IMG/VR virus record: IMGVR_UViG_3300027515_000002 | Location: 1-42,422 of that record | Source of the DNA: a virus | Strand: one strand, 5' to 3' | DNA: 42,422 nt | Part shown: positions 9,282-17,782 of the stretch, in pieces | Layout: the number at the start of each line of letters is the position of its first letter | Position numbering within the stretch: the first letter of the stretch is position 1 | Program-made: the position numbers and the translations under genes | The notes under the pieces: model-generated | Told to the model about the DNA's origin: nothing | Database searches by the model: none | What the model saw: the letters and a program-made list of their open reading frames with translations, nothing else

Positions 9282-10088
9282 CTATGCAACTTCGTAGAAG
9301 CAAACTACTATATCACCGACGCCCGGCTTGGTTGTCGGTGTCACACCGTCCGTTGCCTTAGTGGCCGTTGCGTCCAACGTGCCGTTCACCCACACGCCGT
9401 GAATTTTATCCGTACTAACCGCCTGACGGCCCGCAGCGAACAAGAACTTGGTCACCACATTATCACCCTTCCAGGCAACGATGTACGGCTTATACTGGGT
9501 GATAAACCGGATCACCTGCGCCTGCGTCACGCCCTCAGTGTTCAATGACAGCGCTGTCCCCCAGAGGTGCTTGGTGACTAGTTGCGGAACGATGCTAAAA
9601 GAATACTCGGCGGCGTTCTCATTGTAGCCGCTGTGGCGTGCGAACAGCAGCGCACGTGGAATTACAACGCTCTCGTATACCCGTGCGCCGGTCTCGGTCA
9701 GTGCCTGGCGGTACGCCATAATCGCGCATTGCGGTTCAAATCCGCTCTTGTCAGTGATGCCGCCGACCAGGCCCTTCGCCTCGCCAACCGTGAAGTTGAT
9801 CACCGCCCGCGTGAGCGCCTCCAACGCCATGTTGCCGCGCGCAATGGTGAGGGTGCCATTTATGCCCTCCAGCGCCGGTAGTGCGTCCATCGCGTACAAC
9901 CGATCGTCACCTGTGATATTGATGATGCGAGGCTCTGGCTCATTCAACTCCAGCGTCTTCGCACCCTCGGCTTGTATACCCTCATAGACTGTCGTACTGG
10001 TGGCCGCCGGATAGCCATTGGCGTCCAGTGCGTAGATGGTGGCATAGCGGAACCCGCTGCCGCTGGTCTTAACTGATGGAGCTGTCAT
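9282..10088 (-). CDS. Major tail tube protein
   Basis: 268 residues, starting MTAPSVKTSGSGFRYATIYALD. The organisation (ALDANGYPA near the start, EPRIINITGDDRL, a long beta-rich body) resembles phage tail tube proteins, which stack as hexamers to form the tube. The C-terminal 70 residues look like a small immunoglobulin-like or decoration domain (KFLFAAGRQAVS, VVCFYEVA). It has a strong GAGGTAAT ribosome site. It follows the tail terminator candidate and a zinc-ribbon protein. Confidence 0.7.
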   Translation of the reverse strand: MTAPSVKTSGSGFRYATIYALDANGYPAATSTTVYEGIQAEGAKTLELNEPEPRIINITGDDRLYAMDALPALEGINGTLTIARGNMALEALTRAVINFTVGEAKGLVGGITDKSGFEPQCAIMAYRQALTETGARVYESVVIPRALLFARHSGYNENAAEYSFSIVPQLVTKHLWGTALSLNTEGVTQAQVIRFITQYKPYIVAWKGDNVVTKFLFAAGRQAVSTDKIHGVWVNGTLDATATKATDGVTPTTKPGVGDIVVCFYEVA

Positions 10089-10281
10089 TGATTACCTCCT
10101 CGCGCGCTATCGGCGCGCCCTCTGCATTCGTTTCAAACACTGGGCCGAGATACTCACCCAATGGGCCGCGATTGCATTCGCACTCAGCAATGATGCGATT
10201 GGCCTTTGTGGGATGTGGCTTTAACTCAACCTGCCGCCCGCATCGCGGGCATTGGACTGTGTTAGTCCGTATATGTGACAT
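10069..10281 (-). CDS. Small zinc-ribbon-like protein
   Basis: 70 residues from ATG at 10281, preceded by GGAGGAGATCA; a longer frame to 10389 would lie entirely over the preceding gene. The protein contains CPRCGRQVEL and, 20 residues later, CECN, a likely four-cysteine zinc site. The remainder is hydrophilic. It overlaps both neighbours by about 20 bases, so it is coupled to them. Function unknown; zinc ribbons recur in at least four other genes of this genome. Confidence 0.7.
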   Translation of the reverse strand: MSHIRTNTVQCPRCGRQVELKPHPTKANRIIAECECNRGPLGEYLGPVFETNAEGAPIAREEVINDSSIS

Positions 10282-10702
10282 TGATCTCCTCCTGCACCTG
10301 CACTGTGAATTCGGCGCCAATGTAGACGCCGCCATAGTCCTCGATGGCGACCAGTCCACTGTCGCCTGTAAACCGCATGGCCAACACACCGATTGTGCCT
10401 GCTAGGCCGGGCGCGCCCAGGAAGGCATTCCGAGCGGCCTCCAACAACGGCTCGGCCAATTTACCCTTATAGCGCATCTCCACTGGCGACTGCACCGGCG
10501 TGACATAGAGAATGCACCGGTACGTGCGTATCTCAATGCCCAGACCGGAGCACGTCTCATACGTCGCTGCGCCCGGCCAGTTGACGAAGGCCGGCAGCGT
10601 GGTGAGTGCGTTGGGTGTCTCGTCCAGGCTGTACGCCGCCTTGACACCCGTGATCGTCTTCTCCAGCGCTGCCAGCGCATCAGTGACGGTTGCCACGCTC
10701 AC
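10262..10702 (-). CDS. Tail terminator or minor tail protein candidate
   Basis: 146 residues, coupled to its neighbours by short overlaps. It starts MSVATVTDALAALEK and has the alternating pattern of the tail-completion fold seen in gpU-like proteins (IRTYRCILYVTPVQ, VEMRYKGKLAEPLLEAARNAF). It sits just before the tail tube gene, where tail terminators usually lie. No diagnostic motif is visible, so the assignment is from size, position and fold impression. Confidence 0.5.
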   Translation of the reverse strand: MSVATVTDALAALEKTITGVKAAYSLDETPNALTTLPAFVNWPGAATYETCSGLGIEIRTYRCILYVTPVQSPVEMRYKGKLAEPLLEAARNAFLGAPGLAGTIGVLAMRFTGDSGLVAIEDYGGVYIGAEFTVQVQEEINVTYTD

Positions 10703-11541
10703 CGTGCATATCTCGCAATTACCAATCGCACGTCTGGTGGCATGGCCTCAGGGATGCTGATGATCCCCTGCTGCGCCGCCTGGACGCGCTCAGCGTAGGG
10801 TTGGTCGCGCTGGCCGTACAGCCAAGCCGCTAGCCGTTTGGCCGCCGAGACGATGTCGCTCATTGGTCGGTATACCGCAATTGCCGCCCCTGCATCGTGC
10901 GCCGCAGCCGTGCTGCCGTTGACTCCACGCCGCACAGTCAGTGTATTGATCGTGCCAGCCGTGACGGCGCTGACGTACATGAACTCGCTGTCCACCCGGA
11001 TCAGATGCCCAACCTTGAAGCGCGGCGTCAGACCGTCCAAGTCTGGCCCATCGGCGTCATTGACCGGCAGCGTCGTCGTGCTGTTGTCCACTGCGGTCAT
11101 TAGAGCATCAACAGAGTCCCAGGCATTGGCCCACGCTTCGTGGTATCCCCAGATACCAGTAACGGCATGCGCACGCTGGGGCGTCGTGCTGTATTGTAAT
11201 GCCGCATGCTGGCCGTCAATCCGCATCTCGATGCGATCAGCCGGCAGTAGGTTGTGCTGTCCGCCGCAGGTGAGATAGTAGTCGCTGGCTGCCACTGTAA
11301 CCATGCCATTATTGATCGTGAATGTGATGACCTCCAATAGGTCGTCGTCCAGAACCAGCACACTGGCATCACGCGGATGGTCGTAGTAGCGCGTTGCGAT
11401 GAGCGGATAGAACCGCCGTCGGCAGGCCGCGTCCAGCATGCGACTGGCTTGCTCGGCGAACAGGCTGAGCAGCGTGTCGCTGTCGGTCTCCGTGATCCTG
11501 AGATAAGCCTTCAGATCATGGAGCATGCAATACTCATTCAC
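10699..11541 (-). CDS. Head-tail connector (gp6/gp15-like adaptor) with insertion
   Basis: 280 residues. Residues 1-65 (LHDLKAYLRITETDSDTLLSLFAEQASRMLDAACRR in the family pattern) match the helical start of phage head-tail adaptor proteins. The C-terminal 60 residues return to helices (SAAKRLAAWLYGQRD, DVRLVIARYAR). Between them is an extra beta-rich part of about 150 residues, so it is longer than usual adaptors (about 100-200). Expected role: ring under the portal. Overlaps neighbours by 4 bases on each side. Confidence 0.7.
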   Translation of the reverse strand: MNEYCMLHDLKAYLRITETDSDTLLSLFAEQASRMLDAACRRRFYPLIATRYYDHPRDASVLVLDDDLLEVITFTINNGMVTVAASDYYLTCGGQHNLLPADRIEMRIDGQHAALQYSTTPQRAHAVTGIWGYHEAWANAWDSVDALMTAVDNSTTTLPVNDADGPDLDGLTPRFKVGHLIRVDSEFMYVSAVTAGTINTLTVRRGVNGSTAAAHDAGAAIAVYRPMSDIVSAAKRLAAWLYGQRDQPYAERVQAAQQGIISIPEAMPPDVRLVIARYAR

Positions 11542-11771
11542 GTCCGCCGACCTCGCCTATGATATTCGCTGGCTTTAACCTCAACCAGAGGCGGTGAAGA
11601 CGCCACCGGTGGGAGGTCCTCTACCGGCTTGGCTAAACCAGCGTCACACAGCCCGCGCGCGTACCAGTCAGGGTAGTCAACCACAGCACCTGCCTGCAGC
11701 ATAACCGCACGACCCGGCGGGTCACTCTCAAAGTTGGTGTAGGGAGCAGTCACCAGGATTTCGATTTTCAT
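11538..11771 (-). CDS. Small structural-region protein, unknown
   Basis: 77 residues. It contains AVVDYPDWYARGLCDAGLAKPVE, resembling short proteins found between capsid and connector genes in many siphoviruses; no function is known to me. The tail is proline-rich and basic. The start has weak ribosome site features, and the stop overlaps the connector start. Confidence 0.6.
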   Translation of the reverse strand: MKIEILVTAPYTNFESDPPGRAVMLQAGAVVDYPDWYARGLCDAGLAKPVEDLPPVASSPPLVEVKASEYHRRGRRT

Positions 11772-11789
11772 CTCAGCATGTCAGCCTTC

Positions 11790-12224
11790 TTATGGAATGC
11801 CCTTGATGCACCAATTGATCGGCACTCCCGTAGTTGCGGGCGCAGGCGTCGCATTGTACTTCCATACCTTCGCGGTCACCGTTCCCGATATGTTAGTGAA
11901 TGTCACGAAGGCGTGATCTTCATGAAAATCAGCGCCCAGGCTCACATTCACGTACACCGGCGTCGCCAGCCCGTGCGGCAATGTACCTGTACCGGTGATG
12001 ACGGTTGATCCGCACACCTCGGCCTGACCGGCGGCCGGGTAGTACAGCATGTTCATCGTTGCGCCGGGCGTCACTACCACTGCGCCGCCAGCCTGGATCA
12101 CCATCCGTTCGCCGCCTTGATCAAAGTAGATTTTGGTCTGGTGTTGCGCCCATATCGGCAATGCGAAGAGCAGCATTACCAGCACTATGCCTATGGCAAT
12201 CCCAATTAGACCTCGCTTGCTCAT
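11790..12224 (-). CDS. Structural-region protein with signal peptide or N-terminal anchor
   Basis: 144 residues beginning MSKRGLIGIAIGIVLVMLLF, a basic start followed by a hydrophobic stretch ending LPIWAQH, which looks like a Sec signal with an AxA-like cleavage region or a membrane anchor. The mature part is beta-rich and Gly/Thr-rich (QAGGAVVVTPGATMN). A good GGAGGAG ribosome site precedes it. It sits between the capsid/decoration genes and the connector genes, where secreted proteins are not expected. The protein at 35660-36070 has the same layout. Function unknown. Confidence 0.65.
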   Translation of the reverse strand: MSKRGLIGIAIGIVLVMLLFALPIWAQHQTKIYFDQGGERMVIQAGGAVVVTPGATMNMLYYPAAGQAEVCGSTVITGTGTLPHGLATPVYVNVSLGADFHEDHAFVTFTNISGTVTAKVWKYNATPAPATTGVPINWCIKGIP

Positions 12225-12277
12225 CGTCGTTCTCCTCCTGGAGGGGCGAGTTTCCCCGCCCCTCCCTCGTCAATGTG

Positions 12278-12745
12278 TTAGCCCACAAACGCTAGCTGAT
12301 TGGCCGCGGGGCAGATGGTCGCCAGCTGTGTCACCGGCTCGCTGGTCAACGGCAGCAGATACAGTATGTCGGCATACGTGCCATTGGTGAGCGTACCACC
12401 TGCAACCACCGTGACGTACTTGTAGCCGTTGTTGATGTCCAGCTTGTCGGTCTCGATGGTGATCAGCACGAGGTTATTGTCCGACGCACCCGTGCCTGTC
12501 CATTTGCAATGGGCCTCGCTGATCGCCTTGAGCGTGCCATTAGCAGCCGATGCCTGCTTGACCTCGAACGTCGGCGCGTCGCTATCGTGCACCGTGCCGA
12601 GATGGATCAGCACGTGAAACCGCTCGCAGCCAGATACATCCACATACGACCCCGACGCCGGGTAATTGCCGGCCGTGATCTGTGACTCCGGCGCCGCCTT
12701 GCCCGGCACGATCTTATACTTGTTGGCAAAAATCTCACCGCTCAT
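12278..12745 (-). CDS. Capsid decoration-like protein
   Basis: 155 residues immediately after the major capsid gene with an AGGATAAC ribosome site. The sequence is Gly/Ser/Thr/Ala-rich with beta-strand alternation (GYKYVTVVAGGTLTNGTYADIL). Position suggests a head decoration or fibre protein. A similar composition and a few shared patterns occur in the protein at 36080-36583, perhaps a distant paralogue. No motif confirms this. Confidence 0.5.
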   Translation of the reverse strand: MSGEIFANKYKIVPGKAAPESQITAGNYPASGSYVDVSGCERFHVLIHLGTVHDSDAPTFEVKQASAANGTLKAISEAHCKWTGTGASDNNLVLITIETDKLDINNGYKYVTVVAGGTLTNGTYADILYLLPLTSEPVTQLATICPAANQLAFVG

Positions 12746-12766
12746 TATCTGTTATCCTCCCCGGCC

Positions 12767-14110
12767 TCAGCTGGCCGCCACCTTCTGAACAGCGAACTTC
12801 CACGGCTCAAGCAGGTTGCCACCGATGCGCCTCCGGACATGAAACTCCACTTTGTTGATGCCGGTGTTGCTGTCCTGGAAGCGCACGACCGACAGCCCCA
12901 GCCGCTCCACGATGCGGTACCCGGACAGGTCGCCGTAGATCAGCGGATAGGCGTTGGCGGCAATGTCCGGCATGCTCTCGCTCTCGCGCCAGGGTTGCCG
13001 CATGAACGCTTCCCCAACTTCCAGGTACTCGAAATAGAACCGCTCTTGCCTGTCCTGGAATAGCTCGATGACACTAGCTGTGTCACTGTTGCCGATCCAG
13101 CAAGCGTTGCGCCGGTACTGGCTCGCAATGCCACGCCTCAGTTTTTTGACACCCTCCACAGTCAATTGTGAGGCGTGACCACTGATAACCTCAGTCAGCC
13201 CGTGTGCATTCGCCCCTCCAGGCAGGATACCGCGCGGCTTGCCCACACCGTCGCCTACCAGGAAGGCCTCATCCTCGTCAATCGCCAGTGTGTCGGTCAC
13301 CAGCGAGTTGAAGATGGGCACGATGTTCTGCGCATCCTCGATGAGGCTCTGCGACATTGCCACCTTATAGGTGTAGGTGTTGACATTGATGGTCTCCAAC
13401 CCCCAGGTGAAATTCTTCTCCGCCGGCGCAGCCACTTCGCTATCCCACTGGCCGCGCATGCCTGTGCGGTATTGATCGTTGCCACCTGTCAACTTGAGCC
13501 ACTGGATGGCATTACTAGCAGTCTGAATGACCAGCGCCCCGCCGCCACGCACGACGGTCAAACCCGGCAGCCGACCGAGTATCTCGTTCGCTATCTGTGG
13601 TGGCACGGCGTAGCCGCCCAGCGTGTCCTGCCCCTCGACCATCGTCGCCTTGATTTCACTGACGGTCATTCCATCCTTGAGCATCGCTTTGACATCCGCG
13701 ATGTCCCACACCTGCCGCGTCAGCGCCCGGTCGGCAATGCCCGATCGCAAGTAACGCGTGAATGCCTTGATCTGCTCAAACGCCACCTGACGGTAGTCGC
13801 CACCGTAGATTTCACGCATCACCTTGTCTGTCGGCTCATCAATTGCCCCGAACCGCAACACATGCGCGGCTTCAATCGCCTTCACATTGGCCTGCTGTGT
13901 GTCACCAGTCGGGAGGTCTGGCCGCTCCGGCTCGGAAACCGCCGCCAACACGCCATCAGCAGCCTTGATGGCCTCCGCCCGCTCGCGATAGGCCTTCGCC
14001 TCCGCCAACAGCGCGTTGGCCCTCTCGACATCTGGTGCATCACTTTCCAGGATTGCCCGCGCCTCGGCGGCCTTGACTTTCGCAGCCGCCATCAATTCCT
14101 GAGTGTTCAT
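12767..14110 (-). CDS. Major capsid protein (HK97 fold)
   Basis: 447 residues. Residues 1-110 are a charged helical segment (LMAAAKVKAAEARAIL and so on) as in the delta domain of HK97-type capsid proteins, which acts as internal scaffold and is normally cut off. The rest has the family order: GGYAVPPQIANEIL, TASNAIQWLKLTGG, TYKVAMSQSLIEDA, DEDEAFLVGDGVGKPRGIL and a final VEFHVRRRIGGNLLEPWKF. The protease gene overlaps its start by 4 bases, the usual pairing. Confidence 0.95.
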   Translation of the reverse strand: MNTQELMAAAKVKAAEARAILESDAPDVERANALLAEAKAYRERAEAIKAADGVLAAVSEPERPDLPTGDTQQANVKAIEAAHVLRFGAIDEPTDKVMREIYGGDYRQVAFEQIKAFTRYLRSGIADRALTRQVWDIADVKAMLKDGMTVSEIKATMVEGQDTLGGYAVPPQIANEILGRLPGLTVVRGGGALVIQTASNAIQWLKLTGGNDQYRTGMRGQWDSEVAAPAEKNFTWGLETINVNTYTYKVAMSQSLIEDAQNIVPIFNSLVTDTLAIDEDEAFLVGDGVGKPRGILPGGANAHGLTEVISGHASQLTVEGVKKLRRGIASQYRRNACWIGNSDTASVIELFQDRQERFYFEYLEVGEAFMRQPWRESESMPDIAANAYPLIYGDLSGYRIVERLGLSVVRFQDSNTGINKVEFHVRRRIGGNLLEPWKFAVQKVAAS

Positions 14111-14925
14111 TCTGTCTCCTCCGCAAGTTGGATTAATAGCTCCTCCAGAGCCACCCGCGCCTTCGCTGCCTTCACACCCGACGCCCCCGCGTCGGCAGTA
14201 TCAGCCAGGTCTGGCAATTCCAGGTGCGCTGCCTTGTACGCCGCTTTGATTTGCTCAACCGGTCGCAACCGATATTGCGCCGGCACTGGCGTCAATGTGT
14301 CCTCGACCACTGGGAATGACAACAACTTGCCGTCTGGCGCTCGTTTCACCAGATGCGACGCACTCCCAGGCGAGTAGAATAGCCGTTCCGCTTTCAGCAA
14401 CGGCTCGACCATCGCCCAGTAGCGATTACTTTTGTCAATCCAACTCTGTACGAACACGCCGACGTCGTCGGATTTCGCATCCAGCCGTTTGCCGATGACG
14501 CTCAGCCCGATGCTATCATCCAGCCCGTGGTGAAATAGCAACGGCGCCGATTTATAGTGATCCAGCATCAGCTCTGTCTCCGGCGTGAAATAGTCACCTT
14601 GCAGGTCTTTCATTGCCGGGTTGCCCCAGAGCAGCAGATAGCCACCTATCACCGCGCCGGTGTCATCCTCGGTCAGCATTTTGACCGCCATGCCCTTGCG
14701 CTCTCTATGCTCCTTCACCCATCTTTCGGCTTCCTCGACTGTCCACTTCTCCTTATCGAACAGGTATGATTGCACGGTCGTGCTATCCTGACCTTTGAGA
14801 CGTCCAATCACTGCACGGATACCATCCTCGTCACTGAGCGTAATGGTGCGAAATGATCCCTCCTCGAAATCATCCGGGTCTCGTTGCCGAATACGGATGT
14901 ACTTATCAGTCACGTCTACTGGCAT
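14107..14925 (-). CDS. Prohead maturation protease (S78-like)
   Basis: 272 residues. The core has GGYLLLWGNPAMKDLQGDYF, then LLFHHGLDD (candidate catalytic His) and RLFYSPGSASHLV (candidate catalytic Ser), then PVVEDTLTPVPA, the typical order of the HK97 prohead protease family. An N-terminal extension of about 85 residues (to the MAVKML segment) precedes it. The C-terminal helix is probably the capsid-binding region. It lies directly before the major capsid gene with a 4-base overlap. Confidence 0.88.
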   Translation of the reverse strand: MPVDVTDKYIRIRQRDPDDFEEGSFRTITLSDEDGIRAVIGRLKGQDSTTVQSYLFDKEKWTVEEAERWVKEHRERKGMAVKMLTEDDTGAVIGGYLLLWGNPAMKDLQGDYFTPETELMLDHYKSAPLLFHHGLDDSIGLSVIGKRLDAKSDDVGVFVQSWIDKSNRYWAMVEPLLKAERLFYSPGSASHLVKRAPDGKLLSFPVVEDTLTPVPAQYRLRPVEQIKAAYKAAHLELPDLADTADAGASGVKAAKARVALEELLIQLAEETE

Positions 14926-14933
14926 ATTTCACC

Positions 14934-16160
14934 TCACACAAACGCAAAGATTATGTCTCGCTCCACGCATGCCGACCACGCCAGCGCCAGGCTCATCACA
15001 CAGTCGTCGTGTATGCCGCTGGGCGCAGCGTAGCGCACCATACCAGACGGCAGCCGCGACATTTCATAGGCCGTCAATTCCTCGATCAGCACAGGATCAT
15101 TCGGGATGGTGATCATCCCACGCTCGAACGCCAGCGCCAGCGATTCGATGATCTGCGCCTTCGAAGCACTGGTCGTCATGAACGCCCGCACCGGCAGTCC
15201 ATCGCGCTGCAATTGCTCGATGATGGGCTGCCCCATCGCATTGGCCTCGGCAATGATGACGTCGGGGCGATATCGTTCAGCCAGTGCCTTGAGGCGGTTG
15301 GTCTGCAAGGCGTAATCAATCTGATTGAACCGGTCAATCGCCACCACCGCGCGCTTCTGCACGTCCAGCACCGTGATGACCGTCCAATCCTCACTGCGCC
15401 CCCAATCCACACCAAAAACATACTGCCCGGACGGTTCGACATCACCCACCGCCTCCCGCACACGCCGGAAGACGCCACCACCGTCCTCGACAAACTCGGC
15501 CAGTATTTCCTGACGGAACGTGCGTTCTGGGAGCATGCGCCACAGCCGCTCGATCTCCTCAAATGGCACATGCGGGTTCTCTAGCGGATGCGGCTCGCGC
15601 ACTAGCGCACCGTCGCGGATGGCAACGCCTAACGTCGGTGCCATGAATGCCGCACTATCCGGCCGTTCCTGGGCCGCCACGAACTCGCGATAAAACCAAT
15701 TGTGCCCGCGCGGCGTGCCAATCAGCCATGCCCAGCCGCCGGTGTCAATCAGCATCGGGCGCAACACCTCATACCACGCCCGCTCGTTTACGTCGGCGCA
15801 CTCATCAATTACGACGCCGTCAGCAGTGTGGCCGCGCGCGTTGTCGGGATCATCCAGCGACCGAAACCGGATCACACCACCCGTCCAGAACACCGCTTCC
15901 ATACGCTGCTGGTAAAACGTTGCATGAGCGCCGACCGCATGTCGCGTCTCATCCCACGCCACACGCACCTGGTCAAACGTCGGCGCACCCCAGATGTACT
16001 GACCGCCGCGCACCGCCGCCTCAACCATAATCGCCATTGCCAGTGTCGTCTTGCGCCAGCGCCGGCCCGCGCTCAACACCGTTATCCGGCGTGAGTGTCG
16101 CCGGACCGCTATCTGGCCAGGATGCGGGTATGGGAGTTTTATCACGCCAATCGTTGACAT
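14934..16160 (-). CDS. Terminase large subunit
   Basis: 408 residues. The ATPase half has a Walker A-type loop SAGRRWRKTTLAMA near residue 30 (the usual Gly before Lys is Arg, the Lys-Thr-Thr is kept), Walker B DGVVIDECAD near 117 and a coupling segment GTPRGHNWFY. The C-terminal nuclease half has FGVDWGRSEDWTVITVLD near 250, IIAEANAMGQP and the final HDDCVMSLALAW, supplying the acidic residues of the RNase H-like site. It packages DNA into the prohead. It overlaps the small subunit gene by 140 bases. Confidence 0.95.
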   Translation of the reverse strand: MSTIGVIKLPYPHPGQIAVRRHSRRITVLSAGRRWRKTTLAMAIMVEAAVRGGQYIWGAPTFDQVRVAWDETRHAVGAHATFYQQRMEAVFWTGGVIRFRSLDDPDNARGHTADGVVIDECADVNERAWYEVLRPMLIDTGGWAWLIGTPRGHNWFYREFVAAQERPDSAAFMAPTLGVAIRDGALVREPHPLENPHVPFEEIERLWRMLPERTFRQEILAEFVEDGGGVFRRVREAVGDVEPSGQYVFGVDWGRSEDWTVITVLDVQKRAVVAIDRFNQIDYALQTNRLKALAERYRPDVIIAEANAMGQPIIEQLQRDGLPVRAFMTTSASKAQIIESLALAFERGMITIPNDPVLIEELTAYEMSRLPSGMVRYAAPSGIHDDCVMSLALAWSACVERDIIFAFV

Positions 16161-16542
16161 ACTCGATCACCAACCGTTGGCCACCAGTTGTGATGTCGGT
16201 CCTGATCGGAGCGTCCAATCCCAGCAGGCGTGCGCGCCGTTCCATGATGCGCAACACTCTGTCCACCGCGCCGAGGTTGCCTTGCCGCGCTTGCGGGTAG
16301 ACGGCCAACAAAAGGGCGTCGAGGCGCTCACTCTCCAGCTGGCGCAGCTCATCGGCGGGAGGACGAAGAGTTTTTTCGAGGGCGGCCTTGATGGCCTCAT
16401 ATGCACCAGATGGGCCGCGGAAACCGAGTTTCTCGGCAATCATCTCGTATGTGGCGCCCGCTTTGCGCAGCTCGAGTGCCTGACGCTGACGTTCAGTAGA
16501 TTTAATTCGGCGCGGTGACTGCAAACTCTCACTCATTTTCAA
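16021..16542 (-). CDS. Terminase small subunit
   Basis: 173 residues. Residues 15-60 form a helix-turn-helix (RQALELRKAGATYEMIAEKLGFRGPSGAYEAIK pattern) for DNA recognition. Residues 60-115 are helical (ESERLDALLLAVYPQA, VDRVLRIMERRARLLGL), the typical oligomerisation region. The long Pro/Asp-rich tail overlaps the large-subunit gene by 140 bases in another frame, larger than usual. Confidence 0.85.
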   Translation of the reverse strand: MKMSESLQSPRRIKSTERQRQALELRKAGATYEMIAEKLGFRGPSGAYEAIKAALEKTLRPPADELRQLESERLDALLLAVYPQARQGNLGAVDRVLRIMERRARLLGLDAPIRTDITTGGQRLVIEYVNDWRDKTPIPASWPDSGPATLTPDNGVERGPALAQDDTGNGDYG

Positions 16543-16553
16543 TCGTCATGGTT

Positions 16554-17075
16554 TCAAGGAAATCCCGCAGAACTGTCATATTGCCATCTGTAACCGCACA
16601 TAGGACACTCGACGTATTTACCGCCATCAGCATTCGGTTCTCCTAGCCCGTCCAGTTTATCGGATACCTGTAAACGGCTCATCCGCTCGTTCAGCATCTC
16701 CTGTACCGCCGCATTGCCCGTCTGCACATCCCGCAACAGCGCATCGAGTTGTTCCTTGTCGGCAGTAGCCATTGCCGCGATGGGATCGAACGTCGCCAGG
16801 ATGAGTTTCTCCTCTTCCTCACTCAGCTCGACGTACAGCACTGGCACGGTCGGCTCATTGCGGCGCAGTGCCAGCGAGACGCGCAGGTGGCCATCCACTA
16901 CGTGCCCGGTGCGCTGATTGACAATGATCTGATCTACCCAGCCTACCTCATCGAGCACGCCCGACAACGCATCTTGTTGCGCCTTCGGATGGATACGCCA
17001 ATTACTGGGGTTAGCCAGCAGTTGCTTAGGGTCCTCCTCCCCGCTGCCAATGATGCGATTCTTCCAGGTTGTCAT
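16554..17075 (-). CDS. ParB/sulfiredoxin-like nuclease-domain protein
   Basis: 173 residues. The N-terminal half has the ParB-like core: LLANPSNWRIHPKAQ, GWVDQIIVNQRTGHVVDGHLRVSLALR (the conserved G-H-x-R), then VPVLYVELSEEEE. The C-terminus ends CPMCGYRW, half of a zinc ribbon. Such proteins often precede terminase genes in phages and may have nuclease or DNA-binding activity linked to packaging; the exact role is not known. Confidence 0.8.
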   Translation of the reverse strand: MTTWKNRIIGSGEEDPKQLLANPSNWRIHPKAQQDALSGVLDEVGWVDQIIVNQRTGHVVDGHLRVSLALRRNEPTVPVLYVELSEEEEKLILATFDPIAAMATADKEQLDALLRDVQTGNAAVQEMLNERMSRLQVSDKLDGLGEPNADGGKYVECPMCGYRWQYDSSAGFP

Positions 17076-17131
17076 TCTATACGCACCGTCAGTGGCCTGT
17101 GCCCAATCTCCGTATCATCACCGCTTCTCGA

Positions 17132-17410
17132 TTACCACCACCCCAGCGATTTACCGATACCGATCGCCGCAGCAACAACCGCAGCAACAACCCCTCCGCC
17201 CGTCGCGCCCGCTCGTGCTATCTCAAGGCGCAGTGTGTGCAGATCAACCTGTAATCGTGATAGCTGCTGATGATTCTCACGCGACTGTGCGATGGTCTCA
17301 CGATATGGGCAGCGTTGTGCCTCACTCTCAACCAATGCACGCAGCTCTGCGATTTGTGCCTCGATGCGCGCTAAATCTTCTCGGATGGATGCCACCTCGC
17401 TGCGTGTCAC
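17132..17410 (-). CDS. Coiled-coil membrane protein, holin-like
   Basis: 92 residues. Residues 1-65 form an amphipathic coiled coil (VASIREDLARIEAQIAELR, SRLQVDLHTLRLEIAR); residues 70-90 form one small-residue transmembrane helix (GGGVVAAVVAAAIGIGKSLGWW). This layout resembles XhlA-type holin partners. With the next upstream gene, also a membrane protein, it could form the lysis membrane pair, placed at the front of the late operon rather than beside the hydrolase. Inference only. Confidence 0.55.
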   Translation of the reverse strand: MTRSEVASIREDLARIEAQIAELRALVESEAQRCPYRETIAQSRENHQQLSRLQVDLHTLRLEIARAGATGGGVVAAVVAAAIGIGKSLGWW

Positions 17411-17419
17411 GGCGTGCCC

Positions 17420-17614
17420 TCAGCGGAGAGAAATAGGCTGTCCTGTCACGAACCGCAGCAGGATTGCGAGTACCGAGACAACGATGCCCACGATCTCGAC
17501 TGTCTGCGGGTCGGGTTGGTACGTCTCGTAGCCGAACAAACCGGCGATATTGATTAATGCGAAGAGAATGGCAAACCAGAATGTGCGTGATTTCCAGAAT
17601 GGTTTTGCGTCCAT
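17420..17614 (-). CDS. Small two-helix membrane protein, holin candidate
   Basis: 64 residues from ATG at 17614, with GGGAGG seven bases upstream and a candidate promoter 28 bases upstream; the frame extends to 17728 but the extra part spans the promoter. Two transmembrane helices are visible (FWFAILFALINIAGLFGY and VEIVGIVVSVLAILLRF) with a short polar loop, basic start and end. The layout matches small phage holins. It is the first gene of the late operon. Confidence 0.6.
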   Translation of the reverse strand: MDAKPFWKSRTFWFAILFALINIAGLFGYETYQPDPQTVEIVGIVVSVLAILLRFVTGQPISLR

Positions 17615-17635
17615 AGACTCCCTCCCAGTTTGGTC

Positions 17636-17650
17636 AACTCTATTATACCA
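17636..17650 (-). promoter_or_regulatory. Candidate late promoter (extended -10)
   Basis: On the minus strand TATAAT lies at 17647-17642 preceded by TGG, an extended -10 element (TG-N-TATAAT). The -35 box at 17-base spacing is poor, which extended -10 promoters tolerate. The leader to ATG 17614 would be about 22 bases. It points into the structural gene run and is back-to-back with a plus-strand promoter about 110 bases away. Confidence 0.5.
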
Positions 17651-17753
17651 GCAGGGGGTATCAGAAATTGCACCACTCAGTGACGAATTGTCACCGATTT
17701 CTGGCGAAAGATTAAAATTCTCAAACAAACACGAAAATTGGCGTCAAAACCTC

Positions 17754-17782
17754 TTGACAAATGTAGTACATTGTGGTACAAT
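17754..17782 (+). promoter_or_regulatory. Strong promoter with ATGTA-N-TACAT operator
   Basis: TTGACA at 17754-17759, a 17-base spacer and TACAAT at 17777-17782. The spacer contains the palindrome ATGTA-G-TACAT. The stretch from 17760 to 17786 matches 30583-30609 at all but three positions, covering operator, -10 and start region, so both promoters are probably controlled by one regulator. Confidence 0.8.

Noticed and set aside
13175-14377. 400-codon plus-strand ORF opposite capsid and protease
   Set aside because: Shadow of two clearly identified genes.
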